A stretch of 64,000 nucleotides of DNA from Phycisphaeraceae bacterium. Lineage in GTDB: Bacteria; Planctomycetota; Phycisphaerae; Phycisphaerales; UBA1924. Under the pieces are notes generated by a model. The model searched no databases. It was not told the origin of the DNA and was given only the letters and a program-made list of their open reading frames with translations. This document shows, one piece after another, positions 55,445 to 64,000 of the stretch; position 1 is the first letter of the stretch, and every line of letters begins with the position of its first letter. The stretch is from contig JAHBWW010000002.1 in assembly GCA_019636795.1 (NCBI GenBank), forward strand, positions 310,001 through 374,000. Reading direction: 5' to 3'. The translations under genes were made by a program, and so were the position numbers.

Positions 55445-56250
55445 GGTACCTTCACCGTGACAAGTGGCTCGTTCGGCATTCGGGAGGTGGATATGCGGTT
55501 TAGGTTTGTTGAGCGAAACAGAGGTTTTTTCGGGCGAGTCGCGGTTGCGGTGGCTGGCGCGGTCAAGGCATCGGTCGCAGCTATCGGTGTGCTCGCGCTG
55601 TCGGCCTCACCCGCAGCAGCGGGCCCGACGCCGGATTACGGGATCGACTTCGCCATCATCGGCGACCCGGGCAATCGGCATGTGAACTTCGACGAGGGCC
55701 GACGGTTCTATCCGCCTTATGCCCACGAAGGCTTCACCGTCGGCACGGTCAATTATAAGTACCGCATGTCGCGCACCGAGATCACCGTCGGGCAGTGGCT
55801 CGAGTTCGTCAACGCCTATCGGCCGTATTACGACGGACCTACCAACGCCGGGCAGTTCACGAGCGACTGGATCGTGTACGACAACAGCCTCGGCCGATAC
55901 CGCGCGATTTCCGGCAGCGAAAACTTCGCGGCCAACATGGGCTGGCGTTTTGCAGCCCGCTTCTGCAACTGGCTGCACAATGGCAAAGTGATGGAACAGT
56001 GGGCGTTCGAGAATGGTGCCTACGACACGAGCACCTTCGGCCGCGACGACAACGGCAATTACACCGATCAGCCTGTACGCCATGCAGACGCGAAGTTCTG
56101 GATCCCGAATCTCGACGAGTGGATCAAGGCCATGCACTGGGATCCGAACAAGAACGACGGCGAAGGTGGGTACTGGCGCTATCCGACATCGAGTGATGAG
56201 GCTCCGATTTCCGGGCCTCCGGGAACAGGAGAAACCAACGCCGGTACATG
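55445..56250 (+). repeat. Inverted repeat arm, right
   Basis: Right arm matching about 50420-51215 in opposite orientation (upstream leader, ribosome site, signal peptide and about 240 codons). Recombination between the arms would invert sat, the flagellin gene and guaA. Confidence 0.75.
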
Positions 56251-56545
56251 GAACTTCTATGACGTCGGTTCATATCCGCACACGACAAGCCCGTGGGGGC
56301 TGCTTGATGGGTCAGGGGGGCGAAGTGAGCATCTGGAAACTCTCGCGTCATCAAGCGGTGTGCGACTGACCAACGGGTCCGATTGGGGGGGGTTGGTGAG
56401 TTTCGATGAAATAGATCGGACTGCATCCGAGCTGCCTATCAGTTCACGTTCCGGACTCAGGCTGGGATCGATCGTGCCGTCTCCTCCTGCATTTGTGGCT
56501 CTCCTTGTCGTCGGAGCAGTAGTCGCCCAGGCAAGGCGGAGGTAA
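55493..56545 (+). CDS. Exported SUMF1/FGE-like protein with PEP-CTERM-like tail, copy 2
   Basis: A 350-residue paralogue of the protein at 50109-51167. Signal peptide about 1-44, SUMF1-like domain about 55-320 ([45 protein letters not shown]), and a tail [16 protein letters not shown]...RRR that resembles a PEP-CTERM signal. Start at 55493 behind GGGAGGTGG. The C-terminal third differs from copy 1. Followed after 65 bp by the large secreted protein, giving the same two-gene order as copy 1. Confidence 0.8.
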   Translation: MRFRFVERNRGFFGRVAVAVAGAVKASVAAIGVLALSASPAAAGPTPDYGIDFAIIGDPGNRHVNFDEGRRFYPPYAHEGFTVGTVNYKYRMSRTEITVGQWLEFVNAYRPYYDGPTNAGQFTSDWIVYDNSLGRYRAISGSENFAANMGWRFAARFCNWLHNGKVMEQWAFENGAYDTSTFGRDDNGNYTDQPVRHADAKFWIPNLDEWIKAMHWDPNKNDGEGGYWRYPTSSDEAPISGPPGTGETNAGTWNFYDVGSYPHTTSPWGLLDGSGGRSEHLETLASSSGVRLTNGSDWGGLVSFDEIDRTASELPISSRSGLRLGSIVPSPPAFVALLVVGAVVAQARRR

Positions 56546-56610
56546 GGCAATCAGGTACCGGGCGAGTAGTTCGCCGCAGAACATTGATCTTCGTTCCTTG
56601 GAGCAATTGA

Positions 56611-58629
56611 ATGTACAAGTTCCTATGCTTTGTTGTTGCTGCCTCACTTTTTCTTCATCAGATTTGTTACGGACAATCCTGCCCGTTTGATGTCATGAGC
56701 GATGCAGACCAGTTGACGGTGACTTGCACTCCGGTCACAGGACTGACTGATACATGGGATCTTCATGTTGAGGTTGTTCACAGCGCCGCATCTGCTGATG
56801 TTGAAATCATTGTCAACAAAACATCATCCGGGAATCGGCCTTCAATCAGCAACTTGACGTTTGCCCTAGAACGACAGGGCGGAGGTTCACAAAGTTTGAG
56901 TATCAATCTTTCTGTTCTGGGGCCGCAGGGAGATCTGGATAATTTGCACCATCTTGGAAGCTTGAGACTCTTTTCCTGTAGCGGCTTTCTCACCTGTCCA
57001 ATATTTATAACTGAGCTTTACACCCACGGCAATGTCGGATACATTCAGTGTCATGGTATGGATTTCGGCTATATTGGCGGAAATTTGGAAGAACTTTATT
57101 TCGATATTTATCAGTTTCAACAAGGCACCTCTCTTGGCAGTTTGGAGGTTGGAGGAAATATCACGGGCGCTATTCGTACGACACCATGGCAAACATTGCA
57201 TCATATTGTGGTTGCGGGCGATATCGGTTCGGAGACCCATCATGCCCTCATTGGAGATGATGCGGCCAATCCTTGGCCTGATATTAATATAGGGACTATC
57301 GAATGCCAAAACATGTACGCCAAAATCCTGATTGGTGGTACATTGCGTCGTGTAGATATCGCGGGAGAATTCGGAGGCATTGTTCGTGCAGGCAAAATGC
57401 TAGCGGTACAGGGCCTTGGCGTCGGCGATCCTGGTTTTTTCATCGACTCAGTGAACGTCAGCGCGGATGTCGCTGTTATTACCTCGTTCGATGCAGTGAT
57501 CGAGATCAATGGAGACCTCTTGCCTGTCTCCCAACTGTTGCTCCCAGAGATCCCTACTGAAGCAGGGGTTCGCGTCGAAGGGGATCTCGCATGCACATTT
57601 GAAATAGCGAGCGACGTTGCCGGATTTATCGAGGTCTCCGGCACAATTGAGGACACCTCCGTGATGGTTGGAAGAGATATTACTTCGAGCGGAAGTGCCA
57701 TCGTAGGAAATCTCGATTGTCCGATTGATATTGTACGTGATCTTGCAGGAACCGTTGAGGTTGAGAACAGGTTCATCCGCCCCCTTATTGTTGGTGAAGA
57801 GTTCTCCGGTGATATAATCGTGCGCGATGAGAGCGGTCTTGTCGGGCAGATCGTTATCAACGGCGCGGCGACATCTACTCCAAACTTGTGGAGCGGCGAA
57901 GTTTCATTTGGCCCAAGCACGCCCGTCATTGTTCTCGGCCCCGGCGAGTCCCAGCCCTACAAGGCTCCCTACTACCACATCCTGAGCAGCGAGCTCGGCG
58001 GCGGGGCGATCGGGCTGGTGCCGTATCAGTTCCATGAAAAGGAAAGTTCGCCCGAGCACGACTCGGTCGTTTCGTCGGCCGTGCCGACGAGCGTGACGAT
58101 TCACCACTACGGTCCGCTGCTCGACGATGGCAACGGCGGGACCACGCCGGTCCGCATTTTCCGCGCCGGCATGGCGCTGCCGCTCGGGTTCACACATCAT
58201 CGCGAGGTGCCGCTGTGTTACGGCTCGGTCTGGACGGAAGTAACATCCGGATTTGATATTTCAATCAGCGGCCGCGAAGTTCATATTGCAAACGATGCGG
58301 CTTCGTTCCAAAAGGGCTACGCCTACCAGTTCATCGCCGAGGGGATTCTCTGCGGCCTGGCCGCGGGCACGCCCAGCACGTTCTACCGCGAAGACTGGGC
58401 GTGGGAAGGCGCGTGGGACGAAGGGGAGGACGACTGGTGTTGCGGCCTGCCCAAATCGCGCGGCTACGGCTTCATCATCCCGACCGGCATGGACCTGAAC
58501 TTCAACCTGATGCACGACACCGGCGATCTCGAACTCTGGCTGCTCGATCCGGTTGATGTCAACGACGATGACGTGATCGACTTCCTCGACGCAGCCGCCA
58601 TCATCGACGCGATCGCAGAGCAGGAGTAG
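56611..58629 (+). CDS. Secreted protein of unknown function, mosaic base composition
   Basis: A 672-residue exported protein: signal peptide about 1-21 (SLFLHQICYG), then repeated beta-helix-like strands with GGNITGAIR, AGDIGSET and GGTLRRVDIAG patterns (about 30-430), and a second part (about 435-672) with a different style. It ends with a dockerin-like loop (DVNDDDVIDFLDAAAIIDAI). The first about 1300 bp are AT-richer than the rest; the switch is at about 57900. The 5' part is the full-length relative of the truncated protein at 49623-50093. No enzyme motif recognised. Confidence 0.75.
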   Translation: MYKFLCFVVAASLFLHQICYGQSCPFDVMSDADQLTVTCTPVTGLTDTWDLHVEVVHSAASADVEIIVNKTSSGNRPSISNLTFALERQGGGSQSLSINLSVLGPQGDLDNLHHLGSLRLFSCSGFLTCPIFITELYTHGNVGYIQCHGMDFGYIGGNLEELYFDIYQFQQGTSLGSLEVGGNITGAIRTTPWQTLHHIVVAGDIGSETHHALIGDDAANPWPDINIGTIECQNMYAKILIGGTLRRVDIAGEFGGIVRAGKMLAVQGLGVGDPGFFIDSVNVSADVAVITSFDAVIEINGDLLPVSQLLLPEIPTEAGVRVEGDLACTFEIASDVAGFIEVSGTIEDTSVMVGRDITSSGSAIVGNLDCPIDIVRDLAGTVEVENRFIRPLIVGEEFSGDIIVRDESGLVGQIVINGAATSTPNLWSGEVSFGPSTPVIVLGPGESQPYKAPYYHILSSELGGGAIGLVPYQFHEKESSPEHDSVVSSAVPTSVTIHHYGPLLDDGNGGTTPVRIFRAGMALPLGFTHHREVPLCYGSVWTEVTSGFDISISGREVHIANDAASFQKGYAYQFIAEGILCGLAAGTPSTFYREDWAWEGAWDEGEDDWCCGLPKSRGYGFIIPTGMDLNFNLMHDTGDLELWLLDPVDVNDDDVIDFLDAAAIIDAIAEQE

Positions 58630-58849
58630 GCGGGCGAAACGACACCGACCCCGGCCATCGAACAATGCCCTCACCATGCCGCCGAGCGCGGCTTAGTGTC
58701 GCGATTGAGGACAGGCAAGACGGGTACGGTCTCGGGTCGGTTCGTGAAGGCCTCGCGCAGCCTCAGGTCCGCTGTAAAAACCGGCCTGCGGAACGCGGAG
58801 CAGGGTTCGCAGCGTAAGTTGCCGTCTGTTCGGGGCGTCCCGATGCTCT

Positions 58850-59029
58850 GGAGGATGCTCCTTCCGGTCCGCAGGATGCTCCCTCCGCTCTGGAGGACAC
58901 TCCTTCCAGGCTGGAGGATGCTCCTTTTACTCCGCAGGATGCTCCTTCCGCTCCGGAGGACGCTCCCTCCGCTCTGGAGGATGCTCCTTTTACTCCGCAG
59001 GATGCTCCCTCCGCTCCGCAGGATGTCCC
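58850..59029. repeat. 21-bp minisatellite, about 8.6 units
   Basis: Eight 21-bp units of the type G(G/C)AGGATGCTCC(T/C)TCCGCTCC plus a 12-bp remnant, without gaps, in the otherwise gene-free 58630-59135 interval. Units come in ordered variants (for example the unit ending TTTTACTCC recurs every third position), indicating duplication of multi-unit blocks. All three plus frames stay open because 21 is a multiple of three; one reads EDAPSAP/QDAPFTP heptads but has an in-frame stop just upstream and no start, so it may be a relic of a repeat protein. Confidence 0.88.
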
Positions 59030-59135
59030 TTCGGGCGTGCTCGCTGGCCACCTCTGAACGCCGCCCCGCCAGTCGGCCAGACCCCGCCTACGGCTCATAC
59101 CCGGCGTCCGGGGTTGTGTTCTCGGGTGTCTTGTT

Positions 59136-59576
59136 CTAAGGCGCCTTGTTCTCGAACGAGATCTCCGTCTCGGGCGGCAGCTTGCTCAGCCTCGTCACCG
59201 AGTACTCAATCCGCGGCTCGTACGCCACCGACAACTCGAACTCCACCTTGTCGCCCACCGCCAACCCATCGAGCGTCACGCCAGCACCCAGCGACGGAAA
59301 CGGCATGTCCATCGCCTTCATCCCCAGCACGCCGTCGGCGTTGACGTGCACCTGCCCGCCCTTGCCCCGAAACGTCGGGATGTGCTCGTGATAGATGCGC
59401 AGTTCCGCACGAAAGTCGCCCGCCGAGGGCATCGCCGTGATGACGCCGCGCGCCACATACACATGCGTCTGGCCCTGCACGACCGGCTCGACCGGTTGAG
59501 CCGCCGCAGGCGTGCGATCGCAACCCAGGCCGCACAGCGCCAGCACCACAACGCAAAGAAGTCTTGAAAGAATCAT
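59136..59576 (-). CDS. CusF-like copper-binding lipoprotein
   Basis: A 146-residue lipoprotein: signal with LCVVVLALCGLGC lipobox, followed by a domain (about 35-140) with the CusF_Ec/copper-binding pattern: HVYVARGVITAM, HEHIPTF, MKAMDMPFP and VGDKVEFELSV. CusF-type domains bind Cu(I) through Met/His in the periplasm. The HEHIPTF and MDMPF positions hold His and Met residues. Start at 59576 rather than the upstream ATG. Confidence 0.72.
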   Translation of the reverse strand: MILSRLLCVVVLALCGLGCDRTPAAAQPVEPVVQGQTHVYVARGVITAMPSAGDFRAELRIYHEHIPTFRGKGGQVHVNADGVLGMKAMDMPFPSLGAGVTLDGLAVGDKVEFELSVAYEPRIEYSVTRLSKLPPETEISFENKAP

Positions 59577-59639
59577 CGCGCACGCGCCGGGCATCTGCAA
59601 CCCCCCGACTCCTTCACGCTGACCACTCACACCGACCAC

Positions 59640-59951
59640 TCAGGCCGCTTCGATCGCAAGATACGACGACACCGACGCCAGATCCTTGCCGAGATCCGGT
59701 GTGTACGGCATGGTCCACGACCGGCCCGTCTCGACGCGCACAATCCTGGCCGGATGCTCGCGGTCATACCACATGCGCCCGCCACGAATGTAAGCGTGCA
59801 TCCGCCGGCGACGCAGTTCCTGCGCCCGCTTGAGCCCGCGCACCACATCCGGGTCACGCCGCATCAATCTTTCGATTGTCTTGCGCGGCGCCTCGGCACG
59901 CGGCTCGGACTTGACTGTGCACTTGATCGTCTGACCTGCTGAGAAAGACAT
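59640..59951 (-). CDS. Conserved-looking small basic protein
   Basis: A 103-residue soluble protein, Arg-rich in the centre (RRDPDVVRGLKRAQELRRRRMHA) with a C-terminal RVETGRSWTMPYTPDLGKDL. Start at 59951 (MSFSAGQTIK). Possibly nucleic-acid binding by charge, but no known domain is recognised. Confidence 0.6.
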   Translation of the reverse strand: MSFSAGQTIKCTVKSEPRAEAPRKTIERLMRRDPDVVRGLKRAQELRRRRMHAYIRGGRMWYDREHPARIVRVETGRSWTMPYTPDLGKDLASVSSYLAIEAA

Positions 59952-60113
59952 AGCACCCGCTCCATCTGGCGATTGATGAGATCTACCCATTCCATGCGCA
60001 CGTCCGCAAGCCTCCCGCGTCCGGCACAGCCGACAAGTGTAGGCAACCACCGTCCTCCAGCCCACGCCGCGCTACACTCCAACCACATCAACCGTATCCC
60101 AGGAAACGCCCAC

Positions 60114-61484
60114 ATGACCGATCAGAATGACCAGGCGCCGCAAGTCGCCTTCGACCCCGCCCTCCCGCACCACCACAAGCCCCGCCTCCGCAAAGTCCGA
60201 GGCTTTCCCCTCCAGGCCCAGGGCCCCGATGGCAAGACTCAACCCCTCCTCGGCCTCGCCGACGCCCAGCAGATCTCCGATCGCATGATCGCCACCCTCC
60301 CGGCCGCCCAATTCATCCTCCCCCTCATGGACGGCACACGCACCACCGCCCAGATCATCACCGAGGTCGGACGAGGCCTCAACGACGAGTTCCTCCACAA
60401 CCTCGTCGCACAACTCGACGGGGCAGGCCTCCTCTTCGGCCCAACCTTCGACGCCCTCCTCGTTCGCATGAAACAGGACTTCGACAGCGTCGATCACCTC
60501 CCGCCTGGCGCTTCGGCCCAGTTCGCTGAAGCCCTTGCCGCACAAGAACTTGGAGAAGATTCCACCGAAGAAGCCCGCATCGCCGCCTCGACCGACAAAC
60601 TCCGCGAAGCCATGGACCAATGGATCGATCAGGCCCTCGCCAAAGCTCCAAACCCCAGCCTCGACCGCCTCCCCCGCGCCATCGTCGCGCCCCACATCGA
60701 CTACCCCAGGGGGTGGATCAACTATGGCTCCGTCTGGGGACGCCTCCGCGTCACCGACCGCCCCGACCGCGTCATCATCCTTGGCACCAACCACTTCGGC
60801 CAGTCCACCGGCGTCTGCGGCTGCGACAAAGGCTTTGCAAGTCCCCTCGGAACCTGCGAAGTCGATCAGCAACTCATCGCCGCCCTCCGCAGCGCCCTCG
60901 GCCCTTCAGACACCGAAAAACTCTTCGAAAACCGCTTCGACCACGAACGCGAGCACTCCATCGAACTCCAGATTCCCTGGATCCAGCACTGCCTCGGCAA
61001 AGACGACCAGGGCAACTTCTGCACAGTCTTCGGAGCCCTTATTCACGACCCCGCAGTCAACAATGGTGACTCTTACGACGGCCAGGGCCTCGCCCTCGAC
61101 CCCTTCATCGCCGCCATGAAGAACGCTCTCGCCACACTTCCCGGCAAAACCCTCATCGTCGCCTCTGCCGACCTCAGCCATGTCGGGCCCGCGTTTGGAG
61201 ATCGTCAGGTGCTCGCCGGTGACGAGGGTGAACCCGTCGAGTTTCGCAACCGTGTGGCCCAGCACGATCAGGAAATGCTCTCACTGATCAAACAAGGTAA
61301 GGCCGACGACCTCATAGCCTCAATGGCGTGGCAGCAAAACCCCACCCGCTGGTGCTCCACAGGCTGCATCGTCGCTGCCATAAAGATCATCGAGCCCCAA
61401 ACCATCGAAGTTCTCAGCTACGCCGCCGCCATGGACCAGCAAGGCGCAAGTCTGGTCAGCCACGCTGCCCTCACAATGGAGTAG
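60114..61484 (+). CDS. MEMO1-family protein (AmmeMemoRadiSam system B) with N-terminal PqqD-like domain
   Basis: A 456-residue protein. N-terminal 110 residues look like a PqqD-type winged helix (FPLQAQG, DAQQISDRMIATL, DGTRTTAQII, LVAQLDGAGLL), followed by a MEMO domain of the non-haem iron dioxygenase-like fold. Conserved metal-type residues: His in APHIDYPRG, His in GTNHFGQ, SADLSHVG and Cys in RWCSTGC. MEMO proteins often occur with an AMMECR1 protein and a radical-SAM enzyme; neither is in this window. Start at 60114 (MTDQNDQ). Confidence 0.85.
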   Translation: MTDQNDQAPQVAFDPALPHHHKPRLRKVRGFPLQAQGPDGKTQPLLGLADAQQISDRMIATLPAAQFILPLMDGTRTTAQIITEVGRGLNDEFLHNLVAQLDGAGLLFGPTFDALLVRMKQDFDSVDHLPPGASAQFAEALAAQELGEDSTEEARIAASTDKLREAMDQWIDQALAKAPNPSLDRLPRAIVAPHIDYPRGWINYGSVWGRLRVTDRPDRVIILGTNHFGQSTGVCGCDKGFASPLGTCEVDQQLIAALRSALGPSDTEKLFENRFDHEREHSIELQIPWIQHCLGKDDQGNFCTVFGALIHDPAVNNGDSYDGQGLALDPFIAAMKNALATLPGKTLIVASADLSHVGPAFGDRQVLAGDEGEPVEFRNRVAQHDQEMLSLIKQGKADDLIASMAWQQNPTRWCSTGCIVAAIKIIEPQTIEVLSYAAAMDQQGASLVSHAALTME

Positions 61485-61488
61485 TCGC

Positions 61489-61818
61489 GTGCTCGACCTC
61501 TGGCAGATCGCCGGTGCGGCACTGGGAATCTTCATCATCGGCTTGGGCATGTACCTCTTGCGATGTGGCCGAACCCGTGGGGTCTCCGACGACGAAACCT
61601 CGAACGCGCCTGCACCGTCAATCTTGGGACTCTCCGTTCCCACTCGCCTCGCATTAGGCTTCAGTCTGATGCTCCTGGGGTACCACGCCTGCGCCTACAG
61701 CCTGCCGCCGCACTGGATCGCGCTGAAAGTACCCGCCAATCTCCTCTGGGTCCTGGCTCTGTTCTCAGGCGTCCTGGTCGGCGGGTCCCTGCTGGCCGAT
61801 CGCGTTGCACGTCCATGA
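61489..61818 (+). CDS. Small membrane protein
   Basis: A 109-residue protein starting at GTG 61489, four bp after the MEMO stop. Three hydrophobic segments (about 7-21, 46-62 and 74-100). The cysteine and arginine pattern of the first loop does not match a known family. Probably co-transcribed with the MEMO gene; function unknown. Confidence 0.65.
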   Translation: MLDLWQIAGAALGIFIIGLGMYLLRCGRTRGVSDDETSNAPAPSILGLSVPTRLALGFSLMLLGYHACAYSLPPHWIALKVPANLLWVLALFSGVLVGGSLLADRVARP

Positions 61819-61998
61819 TGCTTGGCCATCACCGGCATGTCACGTCTCTGTCACAGGCGCATCCGCCCCCGGAACTGACCCGATACCTTCTCGTATCCTC
61901 TTAGGGTCCAGGCGTGCGAGAAGCCCGAAACCCGGGTACGATCGCCCCTGCATCAGCACGGTCAGGGATTCGGTGCACACAGCAATTCGAGGATTCAC

Positions 61999-64000
61999 AT
62001 GGCAACGTCAAACACCAGTTGGGGCATCGAGGTCGGATCAGGCGGCATCCGCGCCATCAAGTTGCAGGCTGACGGCGACTCGATCAAGGTTCTCGACTTC
62101 CTTTCCTACGACCACGCCAAAGTTCTCACCACGCCCGAACTCGACCTCGACGACGCCCTGCGCGTCGCCGTCGGAACGCTCGTCAGCCGCCACGATCTCT
62201 CCAACTCGCGCATCGCCGTCTCGCTCCCCGGGCATCAGAGTTTCGCACGCTTTGCCAAACTCCCTCCAGTCGAAGCCAAGAAAGTTCCTGACATTGTCAA
62301 GTTCGAAGCCGTTCAGCAGATCCCGTTCCCCCTTGCCGATGTCGAGTGGGACTACCAGACATTCGTCAGCCCCGACTCGCCCGAAGTCGAAGTCGGCATC
62401 TTCGCCATCACACGCCAACGCATGATGGAACGCCTCAATCTCCTGGCCGACGTCGGCATCACCCCAGATGTCGCCACACTCAGCCCCATCGCCGCGTACA
62501 ACTCGTTCGCCTACGACCTCGAGTTCACCGAGAACACCGTCGGCACCATCCTCCTCGACATCGGAACCCAAGCCACCGACCTCGTCATTGCCCACTCAGG
62601 CCGCGTCTGGGTCCGCACCTTCCCCATCGGCGGGCATCAGTTCACCGAAGCCCTCGTCGAGCAGTTCAAACTCCCCTATTCCAAAGCCGAAAAACTCAAA
62701 CGCGACGCCGAGCAGACCAAGCACGCACGCCACGTCTTCCAGGCCATGCGCCCCGTCTTTACCGACCTCGTGCAGGAAGTCCAGCGATCCATCGGCTACT
62801 ACCAGTCCCTTCATCCTCAGGCCGATCTCAAGCGACTCATCGGCATCGGCGCCACCTTCCGCCTCCCAGGACTGCGCAAGTTCCTCAAGCAGCAACTCCA
62901 GATCGATGTCTACCGCCTCGAACAGTTCAAACGCATCAATGTCGATGGCCCACGCGCCGGTGAGTTCCAGACCGCTTCACTCAACCTCGCAACCGCCTAT
63001 GGCCTGGCGCTTCAAGGACTCGGAATCGCCACCCTCGAAGCCAACCTCATGCCCGTCAAGATGATCCGCAACGCCATGTGGAAGCGCAAGGTCGCATGGT
63101 TCGGCGCGGCCGCAGCCGTCGCCGCCGCTGCAAGCGCCGCGATGTTCATCCGTCCCGTCATGGACAACAACGCCATCACCGCCGCAGGAACCCCAACCCA
63201 GTTCGATGCCGCGATTCGCGAAGCCGATGGAGCAAAAAGCCGCGCTATGAACGCCGGAGTTCTAACCTCCGAAGGAGAGGCAGCCGCTGCTGAGCAGATG
63301 ATCGGGCTTTTCGATGCCAGCGAGGTCTACGGCCACATCGTCTCCGATGTCGGTCAGATCATCGCTCGCGCACACGAAGCCGCCCGCGCCGAACTCCCCG
63401 CAGGTCAACTTCTCTTCCACCTCGATCGCATCACCACCGATTACCGCGCCCCAGAAGGCGCAGCCGGCTCTTCCGACATGGGCGGCGGATGGAACGAACC
63501 GGGCATGGACTACATGGGAGGCGACGAATGGAGCATCATGCCGCAAGCCATTCCCGGCCGCTCCGCAGCTCCAAGCCAGACCGCCCAATCCGACGAACCC
63601 GACGAGGTCAAATCACTTCGCCGCGTACGTGTTCAGGTTGTCTTGAACACCACACACCCGGCTCCACAGGACTTCGAAATCGAAGTCATCGAGCAATGGC
63701 TCGCCGCAAACAAGACCCGCAATGGCGTGCCATACACCATCGTCGCCGTCGAAGAACCAGGCCGGTTTGATCGCATCACAACCGCCCCTCAGACCGGGTT
63801 CCAGCCAGGACCGCGTTCACCGTTCCCCGGCAGTCAGGGCATCCCGACCGAAATGATCCCCGACGCTCGCAGGCCGGTCAATGCGCCCGATCAGTTCATG
63901 ATCGACGACCGCGGCAACCCAGACCCAGGCCAGAGGACGGACATCGACCTCGAGCGCGTCGCCCCCATCGCTCCGCAACCCAATGAAATTCCCAGATACA
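61999..64000 (+). CDS. pilM: Type IV pilus assembly protein PilM (3' end beyond window)
   Basis: At least 667 codons are open from ATG 61999 to the window edge. Residues 1-355 form a PilM-type actin-like ATPase: WGIEVGSGGIRAIKLQ, an SHS2-like insert with VAVSLPGHQSFARFAKLP, TILLDIGTQATDLVIAHSG and LIGIGATFRLPGL. A membrane helix follows at about 362-382 and a long polar extracytoplasmic part with Pro/Asp-rich linkers. This fused tail is not part of classical PilM, which binds PilN; here anchor and linker seem joined in one chain. No stop codon before the edge. Confidence 0.9.
   Translation, partial: MATSNTSWGIEVGSGGIRAIKLQADGDSIKVLDFLSYDHAKVLTTPELDLDDALRVAVGTLVSRHDLSNSRIAVSLPGHQSFARFAKLPPVEAKKVPDIVKFEAVQQIPFPLADVEWDYQTFVSPDSPEVEVGIFAITRQRMMERLNLLADVGITPDVATLSPIAAYNSFAYDLEFTENTVGTILLDIGTQATDLVIAHSGRVWVRTFPIGGHQFTEALVEQFKLPYSKAEKLKRDAEQTKHARHVFQAMRPVFTDLVQEVQRSIGYYQSLHPQADLKRLIGIGATFRLPGLRKFLKQQLQIDVYRLEQFKRINVDGPRAGEFQTASLNLATAYGLALQGLGIATLEANLMPVKMIRNAMWKRKVAWFGAAAAVAAAASAAMFIRPVMDNNAITAAGTPTQFDAAIREADGAKSRAMNAGVLTSEGEAAAAEQMIGLFDASEVYGHIVSDVGQIIARAHEAARAELPAGQLLFHLDRITTDYRAPEGAAGSSDMGGGWNEPGMDYMGGDEWSIMPQAIPGRSAAPSQTAQSDEPDEVKSLRRVRVQVVLNTTHPAPQDFEIEVIEQWLAANKTRNGVPYTIVAVEEPGRFDRITTAPQTGFQPGPRSPFPGSQGIPTEMIPDARRPVNAPDQFMIDDRGNPDPGQRTDIDLERVAPIAPQPNEIPRY

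Noticed and set aside
55210-55566. N-terminal extension of guaA by 119 codons
   Set aside because: The extra residues translate the leader and signal-peptide region of the opposite-strand SUMF1-like gene; the GATase domain begins cleanly at 55209.
58671-59051. Minus- and plus-strand open frames across the 21-bp repeats
   Set aside because: They stay open only because the unit length is a multiple of three; no start with a ribosome site and no homology pattern apart from the repeat itself.

Overview
The window is high-GC bacterial DNA that looks like a member of the Planctomycetota, most likely class Phycisphaerae. The signs are exported proteins with dockerin-like EF-hand ends, PEP-CTERM-like tails (VIPAPGG or VPSP, a hydrophobic run, then RRR), a 'CxxCGYNLR...CPECG' zinc ribbon, large PQQ-propeller proteins, a compact type II secretion operon, and codon use rich in G/C. 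No ribosomal genes are present, so the assignment rests on protein style only.

Layout. 1-5.8 kb: a minus-strand, translationally coupled type II secretion operon (gspD-gspE-gspC-like-gspL-like-gspM-like, continuing past the left edge). 5.95-22.09 kb: an accessory region. It holds an ArsR-type regulator, a RyR-like domain protein, a membrane-anchored coiled-coil protein, a 2107-residue exported RHS/YD-repeat protein, two tiny membrane-peptide ORFs, a second RHS 3' cassette sharing a 702-bp direct repeat with the first but carrying another (cysteine-rich, HExxH) tip, a membrane/zinc-ribbon protein and an RHS relic. The last part of the region is an anti-phage-like cluster. It consists of three small ThsB-like TIR-family proteins (one divergent) and a caspase-like protease with a zinc-finger-like motif and an extra C-terminal domain, i.e. 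a TIR-caspase (type IV-like) Thoeris arrangement. The region ends at a 42-bp 3' fragment of a tRNA-Gly gene, which looks like the attachment-site scar of an integrated element.

22-48 kb: mostly housekeeping genes. These are an MBL-fold hydrolase, cardiolipin synthase, DoxX-like protein, family-2 glycosyltransferase, mutY, the cdaA-cdaR c-di-AMP pair (with an altered DGA motif), a family-4-like uracil-DNA glycosylase without its Fe-S cysteines, a nucleotide-sugar epimerase, a large PA14/dockerin lipoprotein, a Gfo/Idh oxidoreductase, a DUF4304-like protein, a sugar-phosphate isomerase/epimerase, carB, ruvC, a DUF5658-like protein and a 1380-residue PQQ-propeller protein.

47-55 kb: sulfate activation genes (cysQ-like phosphatase, cysC, sat), a minimal flagellin and guaA. 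Two inverted copies of a two-gene exported module (a SUMF1/FGE-fold protein with a PEP-CTERM-like tail, plus a secreted protein of unknown function) flank sat-flagellin-guaA. The left copy is truncated next to a REP-like palindrome. 58.6-64 kb: a 21-bp minisatellite, a CusF-like lipoprotein, a conserved small protein, a MEMO1-family protein with an N-terminal PqqD-like domain, a small membrane protein, and the 5' part of pilM, which runs off the right edge.

The most interesting unit is the TIR-caspase cluster (18.0-20.3 kb). From family knowledge, TIR proteins would make a nucleotide signal from NAD+ on phage infection and the caspase-like protease would be the effector. Having three different TIR proteins for one protease suggests several infection sensors feeding one executioner.
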